NCBI RefSeq assembly: GCF_003350205.1
Contig: NZ_QLLC01000022.1
Coordinates: forward strand, 1 to 51,707
Reading direction: 5' to 3'
Length of the DNA stretch: 51,707 bases
Origin: Brevundimonas bullata
Lineage (GTDB): Bacteria; Pseudomonadota; Alphaproteobacteria; Caulobacterales; Caulobacteraceae
Shown here: in pieces, positions 17,747 to 25,247 of the stretch
How the letters are laid out: each line of letters opens with the position of its first letter
Numbering within the stretch: position 1 is the first letter of the stretch
The notes under the pieces: model-generated
Seen by the model: the letters and a program-made list of their open reading frames with translations, nothing else
Database searches by the model: none
What the model was told of the DNA's origin: nothing
Position numbers and translations under genes: made by a program

Positions 17747-18844
17747 ATGATCAATCGTCGTCATGTCATCGCCGCCAGCGCCGTCGCCAGCGTCCTGCCC
17801 GCCGCCGCCGTCGCTGAGCCGGTCACAGCTTTTGACGCGGCGCTGGGCGCCGCCTTTGACGGGGTGAAGCCGGCCGCCCTGGCGGGCGGACTGGTCACGG
17901 CGCAGGGGCTGGCATGGTCGGGCGTGCGGGGTGTTCGCCGCAGCGGGCAGGACGCTTCGGCTCTGGCCAGCGACCGCTGGCACCTGGGCTCCAACACCAA
18001 GGCGATGACGGCGGCGGTGTTCGCGCGGCTGGTCGAGCAGGGGCGGGCGCGCTGGGCCATGCCGTTGGCCGAGGCCTTTCCCGGCGTGAGCATCGACGCA
18101 GGCTGGGACGGCGCGACGTTGGACGATTTCATGAGCCACAGCGCGGGGCTGAAGGACGAGGCCGTCATGGGCATGGCCTGGCTGATGACGGCGCGGGCCG
18201 ATCAAAAGTCCCTGCCTGAACAGCGCCGCGCCATCGTCGAGAAGGCCTTGGTCGCGCCGCCATCGGGCCGGCGCGGGACCTTTGAATACGGCAACGCCAA
18301 CTATGTCCTGATCGGCGCCGCTATCGAGGCCATCACCGGCGGGTCGTGGGAGGCGGCGATGCAGGTCGAACTGTTCACACCGCTGGGCCTTACCTCGGCC
18401 GGGTTCGGCGCGCCGAAAGGGGAGAACGCCCGGGGCCATCGTCGTATCGGCGAGACGGCGATCGCCATGGATCCGAGCGACGACGGCTCCGACAATCCGC
18501 TGGCGCTCGGTCCGGCGGGAACGGCGCACATGACGGCGGCGGACTATGCTCGTTTCCTGCAGGTCTTCCTGACCGAAGGCGGCGGCTGGTTGCAGCCTGA
18601 GACGGTGCGACGGCTGATCACCCCGGCTGACGGCCAGTCCTACGTCTGCGGCTGGATCGTCCTGCCGCCCCAGCCCTGGGCCAGGGGGCCAGTGATCGCG
18701 CACGAGGGGTCGAACACGATGTGGCACGCCATCGCCATCGTCGATCCGGCGGGCGGGCGGGCCTTGTTCGGGTTGTCGAACGACGGCGGGCGCGGCGGAT
18801 CCGCCTGTCAGGCCCTGGCCATGGGGATCCTGCGCGCGCTCTAG
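17747..18844 (+). CDS. Second exported class-C serine hydrolase
   Basis: This 365-residue relative of the enzyme at 15085-16182 has the catalytic SNTK motif (Ser82-Lys85), a YGN motif (Tyr181) and a C-terminal HEGSN in place of KTG. A short twin-basic (Arg4-Arg5) N-terminus with a hydrophobic stretch to about residue 22 suggests export, perhaps by Tat. The ATG at 17747 has GGAG upstream; the frame extends 35 codons further but lacks a better start. The two hydrolases are not close copies, so this is not a recent duplication. Likely a beta-lactamase-related esterase or peptidase. Confidence 0.9.
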   Translation: MINRRHVIAASAVASVLPAAAVAEPVTAFDAALGAAFDGVKPAALAGGLVTAQGLAWSGVRGVRRSGQDASALASDRWHLGSNTKAMTAAVFARLVEQGRARWAMPLAEAFPGVSIDAGWDGATLDDFMSHSAGLKDEAVMGMAWLMTARADQKSLPEQRRAIVEKALVAPPSGRRGTFEYGNANYVLIGAAIEAITGGSWEAAMQVELFTPLGLTSAGFGAPKGENARGHRRIGETAIAMDPSDDGSDNPLALGPAGTAHMTAADYARFLQVFLTEGGGWLQPETVRRLITPADGQSYVCGWIVLPPQPWARGPVIAHEGSNTMWHAIAIVDPAGGRALFGLSNDGGRGGSACQALAMGILRAL

Positions 18845-18859
18845 GGCATTGGATTGGGG

Positions 18860-19639
18860 ATGACAGCAAAGCCTGCACCTTTGGCCGATGTCTGGAGCGG
18901 GATCGTGACCCTGGGCCTCGTCGCCTGCGGGCTGTTCTTTCTGCTCGACGCCTGGGCGCCGCCGCAGGATCTGCCGTGGAAGCCGCTGGACCTGCGCCAG
19001 CCCATGGGTTGGGCCACCGCCGCCAAGGTCGCCCGCCTGGAGGTGGATGATCGGGCCTCGCCGCAACAGGTCGAGGCTCGCACGAACGCCTGTCTGACCC
19101 TGCTGCGTCAGGCTGGGGTTCAGGTGCGGCGGGGGCAGGATCGCGACGACGGCGGCTTCTGCGTGGTGCGGGGCGCGGTGCGCCTGACCGGGGGCGAGAT
19201 GACCCCGGTCAGTCCGAGCGGCCTGGCCATGCGCTGCCCGCTCGCGGTGCGTCACATCCTGTGGGACCGCCACGTGCTGCAACCCGCCGCCCGTGAGGTC
19301 CTAGGATCGGAACCGGCGCGGATCGACAGCCTGGGGACCTATGCCTGCCGTCGCGTCTATGGCTCGCAGGATCAAGCGGCGCGGCCCAGCCAGCACGCGC
19401 GGGCCAACGCGATCGATGTGGCGGGGGTGCGGCTGACCGACGGCCGGACGGTGTCGGTGCTGCGGGACTGGGAGGGGAAGGGGGCGGAGGGGAAGCAGAA
19501 GGCCGTCTTCCTGCGACGCTTGCGAGACGGCGGCTGCCGCCTGTTCGGCAATGTTCTGACGCCGGACTATAACGCCGCGCACCGCGACCACTTCCATCTG
19601 GACGGCGCCGCCCGCGGGGTGTGCCTGAGCGCGCGATAG
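18860..19639 (+). CDS. Extensin-like C-terminal domain protein (259 aa)
   Basis: This is an extensin_C (PF06904-type) protein anchored by one N-terminal helix (about residues 16-33). The domain carries the LAS-peptidase-like metal motif: SQHARANAIDVAG (His and Asp ligands near residues 177-187) and RDHFHLD near residue 243. Several Cys residues could form disulphides. These proteins are thought to be periplasmic peptidoglycan-associated carboxypeptidase-like enzymes. An in-frame TTG two codons upstream is an alternative start. It lies 15 bases after the preceding hydrolase stop, so the two are probably one operon. Confidence 0.85.
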   Translation: MTAKPAPLADVWSGIVTLGLVACGLFFLLDAWAPPQDLPWKPLDLRQPMGWATAAKVARLEVDDRASPQQVEARTNACLTLLRQAGVQVRRGQDRDDGGFCVVRGAVRLTGGEMTPVSPSGLAMRCPLAVRHILWDRHVLQPAAREVLGSEPARIDSLGTYACRRVYGSQDQAARPSQHARANAIDVAGVRLTDGRTVSVLRDWEGKGAEGKQKAVFLRRLRDGGCRLFGNVLTPDYNAAHRDHFHLDGAARGVCLSAR

Positions 19640-19840
19640 TCACCTGAGCTCTTGGCCTGGGGATTCGCTTTACAGTTGACGGACTGTGGATAGTCGGGTG
19701 ACAAAGTCGGGCAGTCCGGATTTCACGTGGGGTCCAAACCCGCGTCTCGCTCCTTCGCCTGAACGAGCTTGTCCAGATGGACTGACGGATTATCCCGCGT
19801 GGAAATCCGCCTGGCAAAGCGCGTTTACGGAGACGCTAAG

Positions 19841-20044
19841 ATGGCGACCGGCACGGTTAAGTGGTTCAACCCCACCAAGGGCTATGGCTTCATTCAGCCC
19901 GACGGCGGCGGCTCGGACGTTTTCGTCCACGTCACGGCCGTTCAGAAGGCTGGCCTGCAGGGCCTCGATGAAAACGCCAAGGTCGAGTACTCGCTGGAAG
20001 ATCAGCGCGGCAAGACCTCGGCTGTGGACCTCAAGGTTCTCTAA
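19841..20044 (+). CDS. Cold shock domain protein (67 aa)
   Basis: This is a single cold-shock domain RNA chaperone. RNP1 KGYGFIQ and RNP2 VFVHVT are both intact, with the usual GTVKWFN start. It is the normal length for CspA-type proteins. The ATG at 19841 gives the canonical N-terminus; the 24 upstream codons in frame are leader. The 200-base upstream gap carries a TTGACG -35-like box at 19676-19681 with no clear -10, so a long 5' leader is likely, as in many csp genes. A strong terminator follows. Confidence 0.95.
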   Translation: MATGTVKWFNPTKGYGFIQPDGGGSDVFVHVTAVQKAGLQGLDENAKVEYSLEDQRGKTSAVDLKVL

Positions 20045-20055
20045 GGCCGACGGAC

Positions 20056-20092
20056 AAGGCGCGGAACCTACGGGTTCCGCGCCTTTCTTTTT
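20056..20092 (+). terminator. Intrinsic terminator of the cold shock gene
   Basis: GGCGCGGAACC (20058-20068) pairs perfectly with GGTTCCGCGCC (20073-20083) around a TACG tetraloop and is followed by TTTCTTTTT. It begins 13 bases after the csp stop codon. Confidence 0.95.
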
Positions 20093-20178
20093 GCCTGGAA
20101 GAGAAGAGCGCTATGCTCGGGCCGCGGGCCCTCGCGACTTGAGCGCAGAAGAAGTGCAGGGCGCGGACCCTCCTCGAT

Positions 20179-20200
20179 CCTCCTCGGGAGGAGTTTTTCT
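20179..20200 (+). terminator. Terminator-like hairpin with T-run, no upstream gene
   Basis: CTCCT (20180-20184) pairs with AGGAG (20189-20193) and TTTTT follows directly. No plus-strand gene lies between the csp terminator and this site, so it is either a backup terminator or the 3' end of an unannotated small RNA in 20093-20200. Confidence 0.4.
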
Positions 20201-21047
20201 AGAACCCCAACTCGGCCCTTAACGCCTCGGGTGTCAGGCCGCCCGCGCGAAGCTCGGCGAGCGTCACCGACTGGTCGCGTTTGGCGTAGCGGCGGCCGTC
20301 GGGGCCGGTCAGCAGGCGGTGGTGGCGGTAGACGGGCGCGGGCCAGCCCATCAGTGTCTGGATCAGGCGCTGGATATGGGCGGCCTCGAACAGGTCCAGG
20401 CCGCGCACGACATGGGTGATCTCTTGCAGGGCGTCGTCGTGGGTGACGGCGAGGTGGTAGGCGGCCCCGGCGTCCTTGCGGGCCAGGACCACGTCGCCCG
20501 CCGTTTCGGGACGGGCGCGGACGAGCCCGGTTTCGCCGTCGGGACCGGCGCCCTCCTCGATGAAGGACAGGCTGTTCCAGGCCGTGTCGCCCAGGGCTTC
20601 ACGCGCGCGGTCCAGCGACAGCCGCCAGGCGTAGGGACGGCCCTCGGCCAGCAGACGGGCTTCTTCGTCGGGCGAGTGGGGGCCGGGGCGGACGGCTTCG
20701 GCGGGGCCGTGCGGGGCGTCGCCGATGGCGTCGAGTATGTCCTTGCGGGTGCGGAAGCAGCGATAGACCAGGCCGCGCGCCTTCAGCGCCTCGATGACGG
20801 CGGCGTAGTCGGCCAGATGCTCGGACTGGCGCCGCACCGGGGTCTCCCAGTCGAGGCCCAGCCAGGCCAGGTCCTCGAAGATGGCGGCTTCGAACTCGGG
20901 CTTGCAGCGGGTCGGGTCGATGTCCTCGATGCGCAGGATGAAGCGCCCGCCGGCCTCGCGCGCCGCGGTCCAGGCGGTCAGGGCCGAAAAGGCGTGTCCC
21001 TTGTGCAGGCGGCCGGTGGGCGAGGGGGCGAAGCGGGTGGCGAACAT
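20199..21047 (-). CDS. gluQ: Glutamyl-Q tRNA(Asp) synthetase
   Basis: This is a truncated glutamyl-tRNA synthetase paralogue that charges Glu onto queuosine at position 34 of tRNA(Asp). The 282-residue length is right for a GluQRS without an anticodon-binding domain. The HIGH-like motif HKGH lies at about residues 15-18 in FAPSPTGRLHKGH, RIEDIDPTR follows, and the KMSKS-like motif is KRDQSVT near residue 257. The usual Cys pair for zinc binding is reduced to one Cys (YRCFRTR), a variant known in some GluQRS. The ATG at 21047 is preferred over a GTG two codons earlier. Confidence 0.92.
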   Translation of the reverse strand: MFATRFAPSPTGRLHKGHAFSALTAWTAAREAGGRFILRIEDIDPTRCKPEFEAAIFEDLAWLGLDWETPVRRQSEHLADYAAVIEALKARGLVYRCFRTRKDILDAIGDAPHGPAEAVRPGPHSPDEEARLLAEGRPYAWRLSLDRAREALGDTAWNSLSFIEEGAGPDGETGLVRARPETAGDVVLARKDAGAAYHLAVTHDDALQEITHVVRGLDLFEAAHIQRLIQTLMGWPAPVYRHHRLLTGPDGRRYAKRDQSVTLAELRAGGLTPEALRAELGF

Positions 21048-21135
21048 CGGCACAGCCTAGCGGTTTCCGGCCGTGGTCAGAATGGGGGACGGGCGCCCTC
21101 TTTCCGAAGGGTGATTGGCGGGCCTAGCATGAGGC

Positions 21136-21792
21136 ATGGCCATTGCTCCCTCCGTCTCCTCCATCGCCGCCGCCCGCGAGGCCCTGGCCGCCGCCGATCC
21201 GGCGCTGGCGCGGGCGCACGCCACGACGCCGGTGTTCGAGTGGCGGCTGCGCCCCGGCGGCTATGAGGGCCTGTTCCGCATGATCGTGGAGCAGCAGGTC
21301 TCGGTCGCCGCCGCCGCCTCGATCTGGAAGCGGACGGTGGAAGGGCTGGGCGGGGCGGTGACGCCGGACGCGGTGCTGGCGCTGGACGTCGAGACGCTGA
21401 GGACCTTTGGCCTGTCGGGACAGAAGGCCAAGTACGGGCATGAGATCGCCTTGGCGCATGTCGAAGGCCGCATCGACTTCGACCATCTGGAGCGGCTGGA
21501 CGACGCCGAGGCCATTGCGGCCCTGACCGCAATCAAGGGCGTGGGGAAATGGACGGCGGAGACCTTCCTGATGTTCTGCGAGGGGCGGCTGGATGTCTTT
21601 CCTGGCGGCGACGTGGCCTTGCAGGAGGCGATGCGCTGGGCCGACGCGGGCGAAGTGCGTCCCAATGAGAAGCAGGCCTGTGCCCGGGCGGAAATCTGGC
21701 GTCCGCATCGCGGGGTGGCGGCGCATCTGCTCTGGGGGTGGTATGGAGGGGTCAAGCGTGGCGATATCGCGCTGGAGGACCCGCCGACGTGA
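21136..21792 (+). CDS. DNA-3-methyladenine glycosylase II (AlkA-like)
   Basis: This is a base-excision glycosylase of the HhH-GPD superfamily, 218 residues. The helix-hairpin-helix is IKGVGKWTAETFL (about residues 134-146), followed by the FPGGDVAL segment whose Asp is the catalytic residue in AlkA. The N-terminal part (VEQQVSVAAAASIW) matches the glycosylase fold core. It lacks the N-terminal AlkA_N domain of the E. coli protein and is of the short alphaproteobacterial form. The stop overlaps the start of the next gene by a GTGA sequence. Confidence 0.9.
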   Translation: MAIAPSVSSIAAAREALAAADPALARAHATTPVFEWRLRPGGYEGLFRMIVEQQVSVAAAASIWKRTVEGLGGAVTPDAVLALDVETLRTFGLSGQKAKYGHEIALAHVEGRIDFDHLERLDDAEAIAALTAIKGVGKWTAETFLMFCEGRLDVFPGGDVALQEAMRWADAGEVRPNEKQACARAEIWRPHRGVAAHLLWGWYGGVKRGDIALEDPPT

Positions 21793-22439
21793 ACCCGCTG
21801 ACTGACGCCGACCTGACCCGGCCTGAGACCGTCTTGCCGCTGCTGGACTTCGCCGGCGTGGCCGTCTTCGCGGCGACCGGCGCCCTGGCGGCGGCGCGCG
21901 AGAAGCATGATCTGGTGACGTTCGCCTTCTTCGGCGCCATCACTGGCGTCGGGGGCGGGACGCTGCGCGACCTGCTGATCGGGGCGCCGGTCTTCTGGGT
22001 GCAGGACTGGCGCTATATCGCCGCCTGCGTGCTGGCGGCGACGGCCATATGGATGCTGGGGGCGCGGACCTGGCGTTTCCGGGCCCTGCTGTGGCTGGAT
22101 GCGGCGGGCCTGGCGGCCTATGGCGTCATGGGGGCGGCCAAGGCGGCCACCTATGGCGTGGCGCCCCTGATCTGCGTCGTCATGGGGGTGCTGACGGCCT
22201 GCTTCGGCGGGGTGGTGCGCGACGTCCTGGCGGGCCAGCCGTCGATCCTGCTGCGACGCGAGTTGAACATTACGGCGGCCCTGCTGTCGGCGGGTCTGTT
22301 CGTGACCTTGAAGGCCCTGACCGTGCCGACCTGGCCGGCGGTGGGGGTGGCGGTCGTGGCGGGCTTTGGCCTGCGCGCGGGCGCCCTGAAGTGGGGCTGG
22401 AGCCTGCCGGCCTTTCCCAGTGCTCCAACAAGAAACTGA
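21789..22439 (+). CDS. TRIC/UPF0126-family membrane protein (216 aa)
   Basis: This is a prokaryotic TRIC-type (YicG, formerly UPF0126) cation channel. Two tandem repeats of three helices are visible: the first with TGALAAAREKHDLV and GVGGGTLRDLLIG, the second with GVLTACFGGVVRDVLAG. The GGG-x-R-D motif in each repeat is diagnostic. A GTG start at 21789 is chosen because it overlaps the AlkA stop (GTGA) and gives the family's normal length; the frame extends further upstream but only through AlkA coding sequence. A seventh helix closes the C-terminus. Confidence 0.9.
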   Translation: MNPLTDADLTRPETVLPLLDFAGVAVFAATGALAAAREKHDLVTFAFFGAITGVGGGTLRDLLIGAPVFWVQDWRYIAACVLAATAIWMLGARTWRFRALLWLDAAGLAAYGVMGAAKAATYGVAPLICVVMGVLTACFGGVVRDVLAGQPSILLRRELNITAALLSAGLFVTLKALTVPTWPAVGVAVVAGFGLRAGALKWGWSLPAFPSAPTRN

Positions 22440-22449
22440 GGATTGATCC

Positions 22450-22848
22450 ATGACTGACGTGCCTGCCGCCTATCGCGACGCGCCGCGCTGGCCGTTCGGC
22501 GACAGCCCCGAACTGGCCGACGAACTGCTGGCCCTGGTGATGGCGGGGGGCAAGCGCGCCACCTGTTCGTCACTGGCGGCGTGCGAGGCCGACATCATGC
22601 CGACGGTCGGCGAGGTCAGCGTCATCCTGGACGGCGCCGGGGTTCCGCGCTGCGCCATCCGCACGACCGAGGTCGAGATCATGCCCTTCGAGCAGGTCAG
22701 CGAGGACTTCGCCCGCGCCGAGGGGGAGGGCGACCTGACCTATGAATGGTGGCGCGACGCGCACGAGGCCTATTATCGCCGCGAAGGCAGCTGGGCGCCG
22801 GGCATGAAGGTGGTCTGCGAACGCTTCGAACTGGTCGAGATCTTCTGA
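22450..22848 (+). CDS. ASCH domain protein (132 aa)
   Basis: This is an ASCH/PUA-like fold protein. The signature residues are WPFGDSPELADELLALVMAGGKRAT near the start (conserved Gly-Lys-Arg-Thr/Ala), and the C-terminal half carries EDFARAEGEGD and YYRREG. ASCH proteins bind RNA or act as small amidohydrolases on modified cytidines, depending on the member. No catalytic assignment is possible here. It begins 10 bases after the TRIC gene and probably belongs to the same transcript as alkA. Confidence 0.88.
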   Translation: MTDVPAAYRDAPRWPFGDSPELADELLALVMAGGKRATCSSLAACEADIMPTVGEVSVILDGAGVPRCAIRTTEVEIMPFEQVSEDFARAEGEGDLTYEWWRDAHEAYYRREGSWAPGMKVVCERFELVEIF

Positions 22849-22988
22849 GGCGGCGTCACGAAAACGCTGCATGTCGGTCATGGCGATGAGGGGGAATCGG
22901 GCGTAGGCTGTTCTGGCTAAGACTAGGGAAGGAGACGTGTCCTCACTCCTGTCGCCTCAAGATCCCCCCGTATGCGCGGGAGGGCCTG

Positions 22989-23561
22989 ATGCAGGTCCTG
23001 ACCCGTCCGCCGTCCGGCTGGCCCGCCCTGGTGCTGAACGCTGATTTTCGGCCTCTGTCCTATTACCCCCTGTCGATCTGGCCCTGGGAAGAAGTGGTCA
23101 AGGCCGTCTGGCAGGAGCGCGTCGACGTGGTCGCCACCTATGACAAGGTGGTGCGCAGCCCGTCGATGGAGATGCAGCTGCCCAGCGTCATCTCGCTGAA
23201 GTCCTATGTCGATCAGGACCGCAAGCCCGCCTTCACCCGCTTCAACGTCTTCCTGCGCGACGGTTTCGCCTGCCAGTATTGCGGGCAGGGCGGACTGGCC
23301 CAGGACCTGACCTTCGACCACGTCATCCCCCGCTCGCGCGGCGGGCGCACCACCTGGCAGAACATCGTCGCCGCCTGCGGCCCCTGCAACCTGAAGAAGG
23401 GCGGACGCACGCCACAACAGGCGGGAATGCCCCTGCTGCGCCGCGCCGCGCATCAGCCGAACTCGTGGGAGCTGCAGGAAGCCGGTCGGCGTTTCCCGCC
23501 CCACTTCCTGCATCAAAGCTGGCTGGACTACCTCTACTGGGACATCGAGCTGGAGCCGTAG
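22989..23561 (+). CDS. HNH endonuclease family protein (190 aa)
   Basis: The HNH nuclease domain is at about residues 93-145: a zinc-binding CQYCG knuckle, LTFDHVIPRSRGG with the HNH Asp-His, then NIVAACGPCN with the second Cys pair. The N-terminal 90 residues (LVLNADFRPLSYYPLSIW) match the common chromosomal HNH family conserved in alphaproteobacteria. It is not linked to a prophage or restriction system here, and is probably a housekeeping nuclease of unknown target. GGGAGGG precedes the ATG. Confidence 0.92.
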   Translation: MQVLTRPPSGWPALVLNADFRPLSYYPLSIWPWEEVVKAVWQERVDVVATYDKVVRSPSMEMQLPSVISLKSYVDQDRKPAFTRFNVFLRDGFACQYCGQGGLAQDLTFDHVIPRSRGGRTTWQNIVAACGPCNLKKGGRTPQQAGMPLLRRAAHQPNSWELQEAGRRFPPHFLHQSWLDYLYWDIELEP

Positions 23562-23681
23562 GCGACCTGGCGGGGCAAGGGCCGGGCCGCCAGGACGGCG
23601 ACAGCCTTGCGATCAAACTGACACGAAACTTCATCGTCTCTGACATGAGCGGTCCGTATAGCCACGCTCCGGCGGGGGGCG

Positions 23682-24203
23682 TTGCGTGTGATCGGTCACG
23701 AACAGGAGGTGGGGCGGACGCTGGCGGCGCAGAACCGGGTCCTGCTGGCCTATGTGCGGCGCCGGCTGGCGACAGCGGGCGACGCCGAGGACGTGGCGCA
23801 GGAAGCGATCATGCGCGTCCTGGCGCGGGCGCGTGAGACCCTGATCAGCGACCCGCTATCCTACGCCATGCGCACGGCGCGCAATATCCTGATCGATCGC
23901 GGCCGCCGCGTCGTCAGTGTGCAGATCGAGGATCTGGAAGAGGCGGATCATCTCATCGACAGCGGGGCGACGCCGTTGGAGGCGCTGGACATGAGTGAAC
24001 GACTACAACTATGTCAGCGGGCGCTGGAGGCCATGCCGGCCTTGCGGCGAGAGGTCTTTGTGCGACGTCGTGCGGGCGAGGAGTCTTATGAAGCGATCGC
24101 TCGTGATCTGAGATTGTCGGTCGAGGCCGTGCAGAAACATTACAGCCGCGCAGCTCAGACGCTGCGCCGAACGGCGGAGGGCCGCCATGCCGACCAGATT
24201 TAA
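23682..24203 (+). CDS. FecI-type ECF RNA polymerase sigma factor 1
   Basis: This is an extracytoplasmic-function sigma factor (173 residues or slightly less). Region 2 runs through YVRRRLATAGDAEDVAQEAI and SYAMRTARNILIDRGRR, and region 4 through LPALRREVF-like MPALRREVFVRRRAGEESYEAIARDLRLSVEAVQKHYSRA. The start is uncertain: a TTG at 23682 or GTG at 23688 (no ATG nearby). Its 3' end overlaps fecR by 17 bases. With fecR and the receptor it forms a cell-surface signalling cassette controlling the downstream receptor genes. Confidence 0.9.
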   Translation: MRVIGHEQEVGRTLAAQNRVLLAYVRRRLATAGDAEDVAQEAIMRVLARARETLISDPLSYAMRTARNILIDRGRRVVSVQIEDLEEADHLIDSGATPLEALDMSERLQLCQRALEAMPALRREVFVRRRAGEESYEAIARDLRLSVEAVQKHYSRAAQTLRRTAEGRHADQI

Positions 24204-25152
24204 CCGATCAAAAGATGATCGGGAGGCTGCGCTTTGGGCTGACGCCAGACGTGCGGCGACATGGTCGCCACAGCAACAGACGGCGCTTGATCAGTGGCTG
24301 GAGGGGCGGCCGGAACGGGCGGAGCTGCTGAGGCGGCATGACGCCCTGATTTCCGACGCCGCCGTGATCTGGGCGACGCAGCGGGTGGCGCGGGCGCGAC
24401 CGACGCCGCGGGGCAGGCCGTCGGCGCCGCGCGCCCTTGTCATCGGGGGCGGCCTGGCGGCGGTTTGCGGGGCGCTGGCGCTTGTGACGGTCCTCATGCC
24501 GCGAGGGGACCTGATCGTCGGCTCCAGGGGCGTCCCTCAGCCGATCGCACTGGCGGACGGTTCCGCCGTTCTGCTGAACGGTCTGAGCGAAGTTCGTGTC
24601 GAACTGGACGACAAGGAACGCCGGTTGCGCCTCAAGGGTGAGGGCTTCTTTGAGGTCGCGCCTGACAAGGAACGACCTTTCTCGGTCGAGGTCGACGGCG
24701 TGCGCGTCACGGCCTTGGGGACCCGTTTCAACGTGGATCAACGCCAGACCCCTGACGGCAAGGTGGTCGAGGTGGTGGTGTTCGAGGGCGTCGTGAAGGT
24801 GATGTCGAACCGGGGCATGTGGATGAAGGTGCGCGCGGGTCAGCGCGCGACAGTCCTGGGCGGCGTGGTGGAGCGCGAGACGATGTTCAGGCCGGAAGCC
24901 AAGACCGATGTTCCGTCCTGGGCCAAGGGGTGGCTGGAGTTCAATGAAGCGACCCTGGCCAGTGTGGTCGAGGACCTGGAACGCGCCACGGGCGTCCAGG
25001 TCAAGCTGGCGGACCCGGGCGTCGGGCGGGTCCTGGTCAGCGGGCGTTTCGCCTATGATCGACCGGAAGACGCCCTGGCCGCCATGGCTGGAATTCACGG
25101 CTTCAAACTGACCCGTCAGGGGGCGGATCATTTTGAGATTTCCAAAGGTTAG
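24187..25152 (+). CDS. FecR-family anti-sigma regulator 1
   Basis: This is the inner-membrane anti-sigma factor of a Fec-type system (321 residues). A DUF4880 N-terminal cytosolic segment (ALWADARRAATWSPQQQ) is followed by one membrane helix at about residues 79-101 and a periplasmic FecR domain (LADGSAVLLNGLSEVRVEL, GEGFFEV, ALGTRFNVD). The C-terminal DUF4974 domain (WLEFNEATLASVVEDLERATGVQV) would contact the receptor's STN domain. Overlap with the sigma gene indicates coupled expression. Confidence 0.93.
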   Translation: MPTRFNRSKDDREAALWADARRAATWSPQQQTALDQWLEGRPERAELLRRHDALISDAAVIWATQRVARARPTPRGRPSAPRALVIGGGLAAVCGALALVTVLMPRGDLIVGSRGVPQPIALADGSAVLLNGLSEVRVELDDKERRLRLKGEGFFEVAPDKERPFSVEVDGVRVTALGTRFNVDQRQTPDGKVVEVVVFEGVVKVMSNRGMWMKVRAGQRATVLGGVVERETMFRPEAKTDVPSWAKGWLEFNEATLASVVEDLERATGVQVKLADPGVGRVLVSGRFAYDRPEDALAAMAGIHGFKLTRQGADHFEISKG

Positions 25153-25247
25153 GCGACCTTCAGGGCAAGTTTTCATGACAGCTGTCAGGACCTCTGCAGT
25201 CGCCGTCTAACCCCATAACGATCCGTATGATCGCAGGGGATTATCGA

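Noticed and set aside
15085..18844. Two beta-lactamase resistance genes
   Set aside because: Both have the SxxK serine but variant second and third motifs (YCT/GTGG and YGN/HEG), pointing to related esterases or peptidases.
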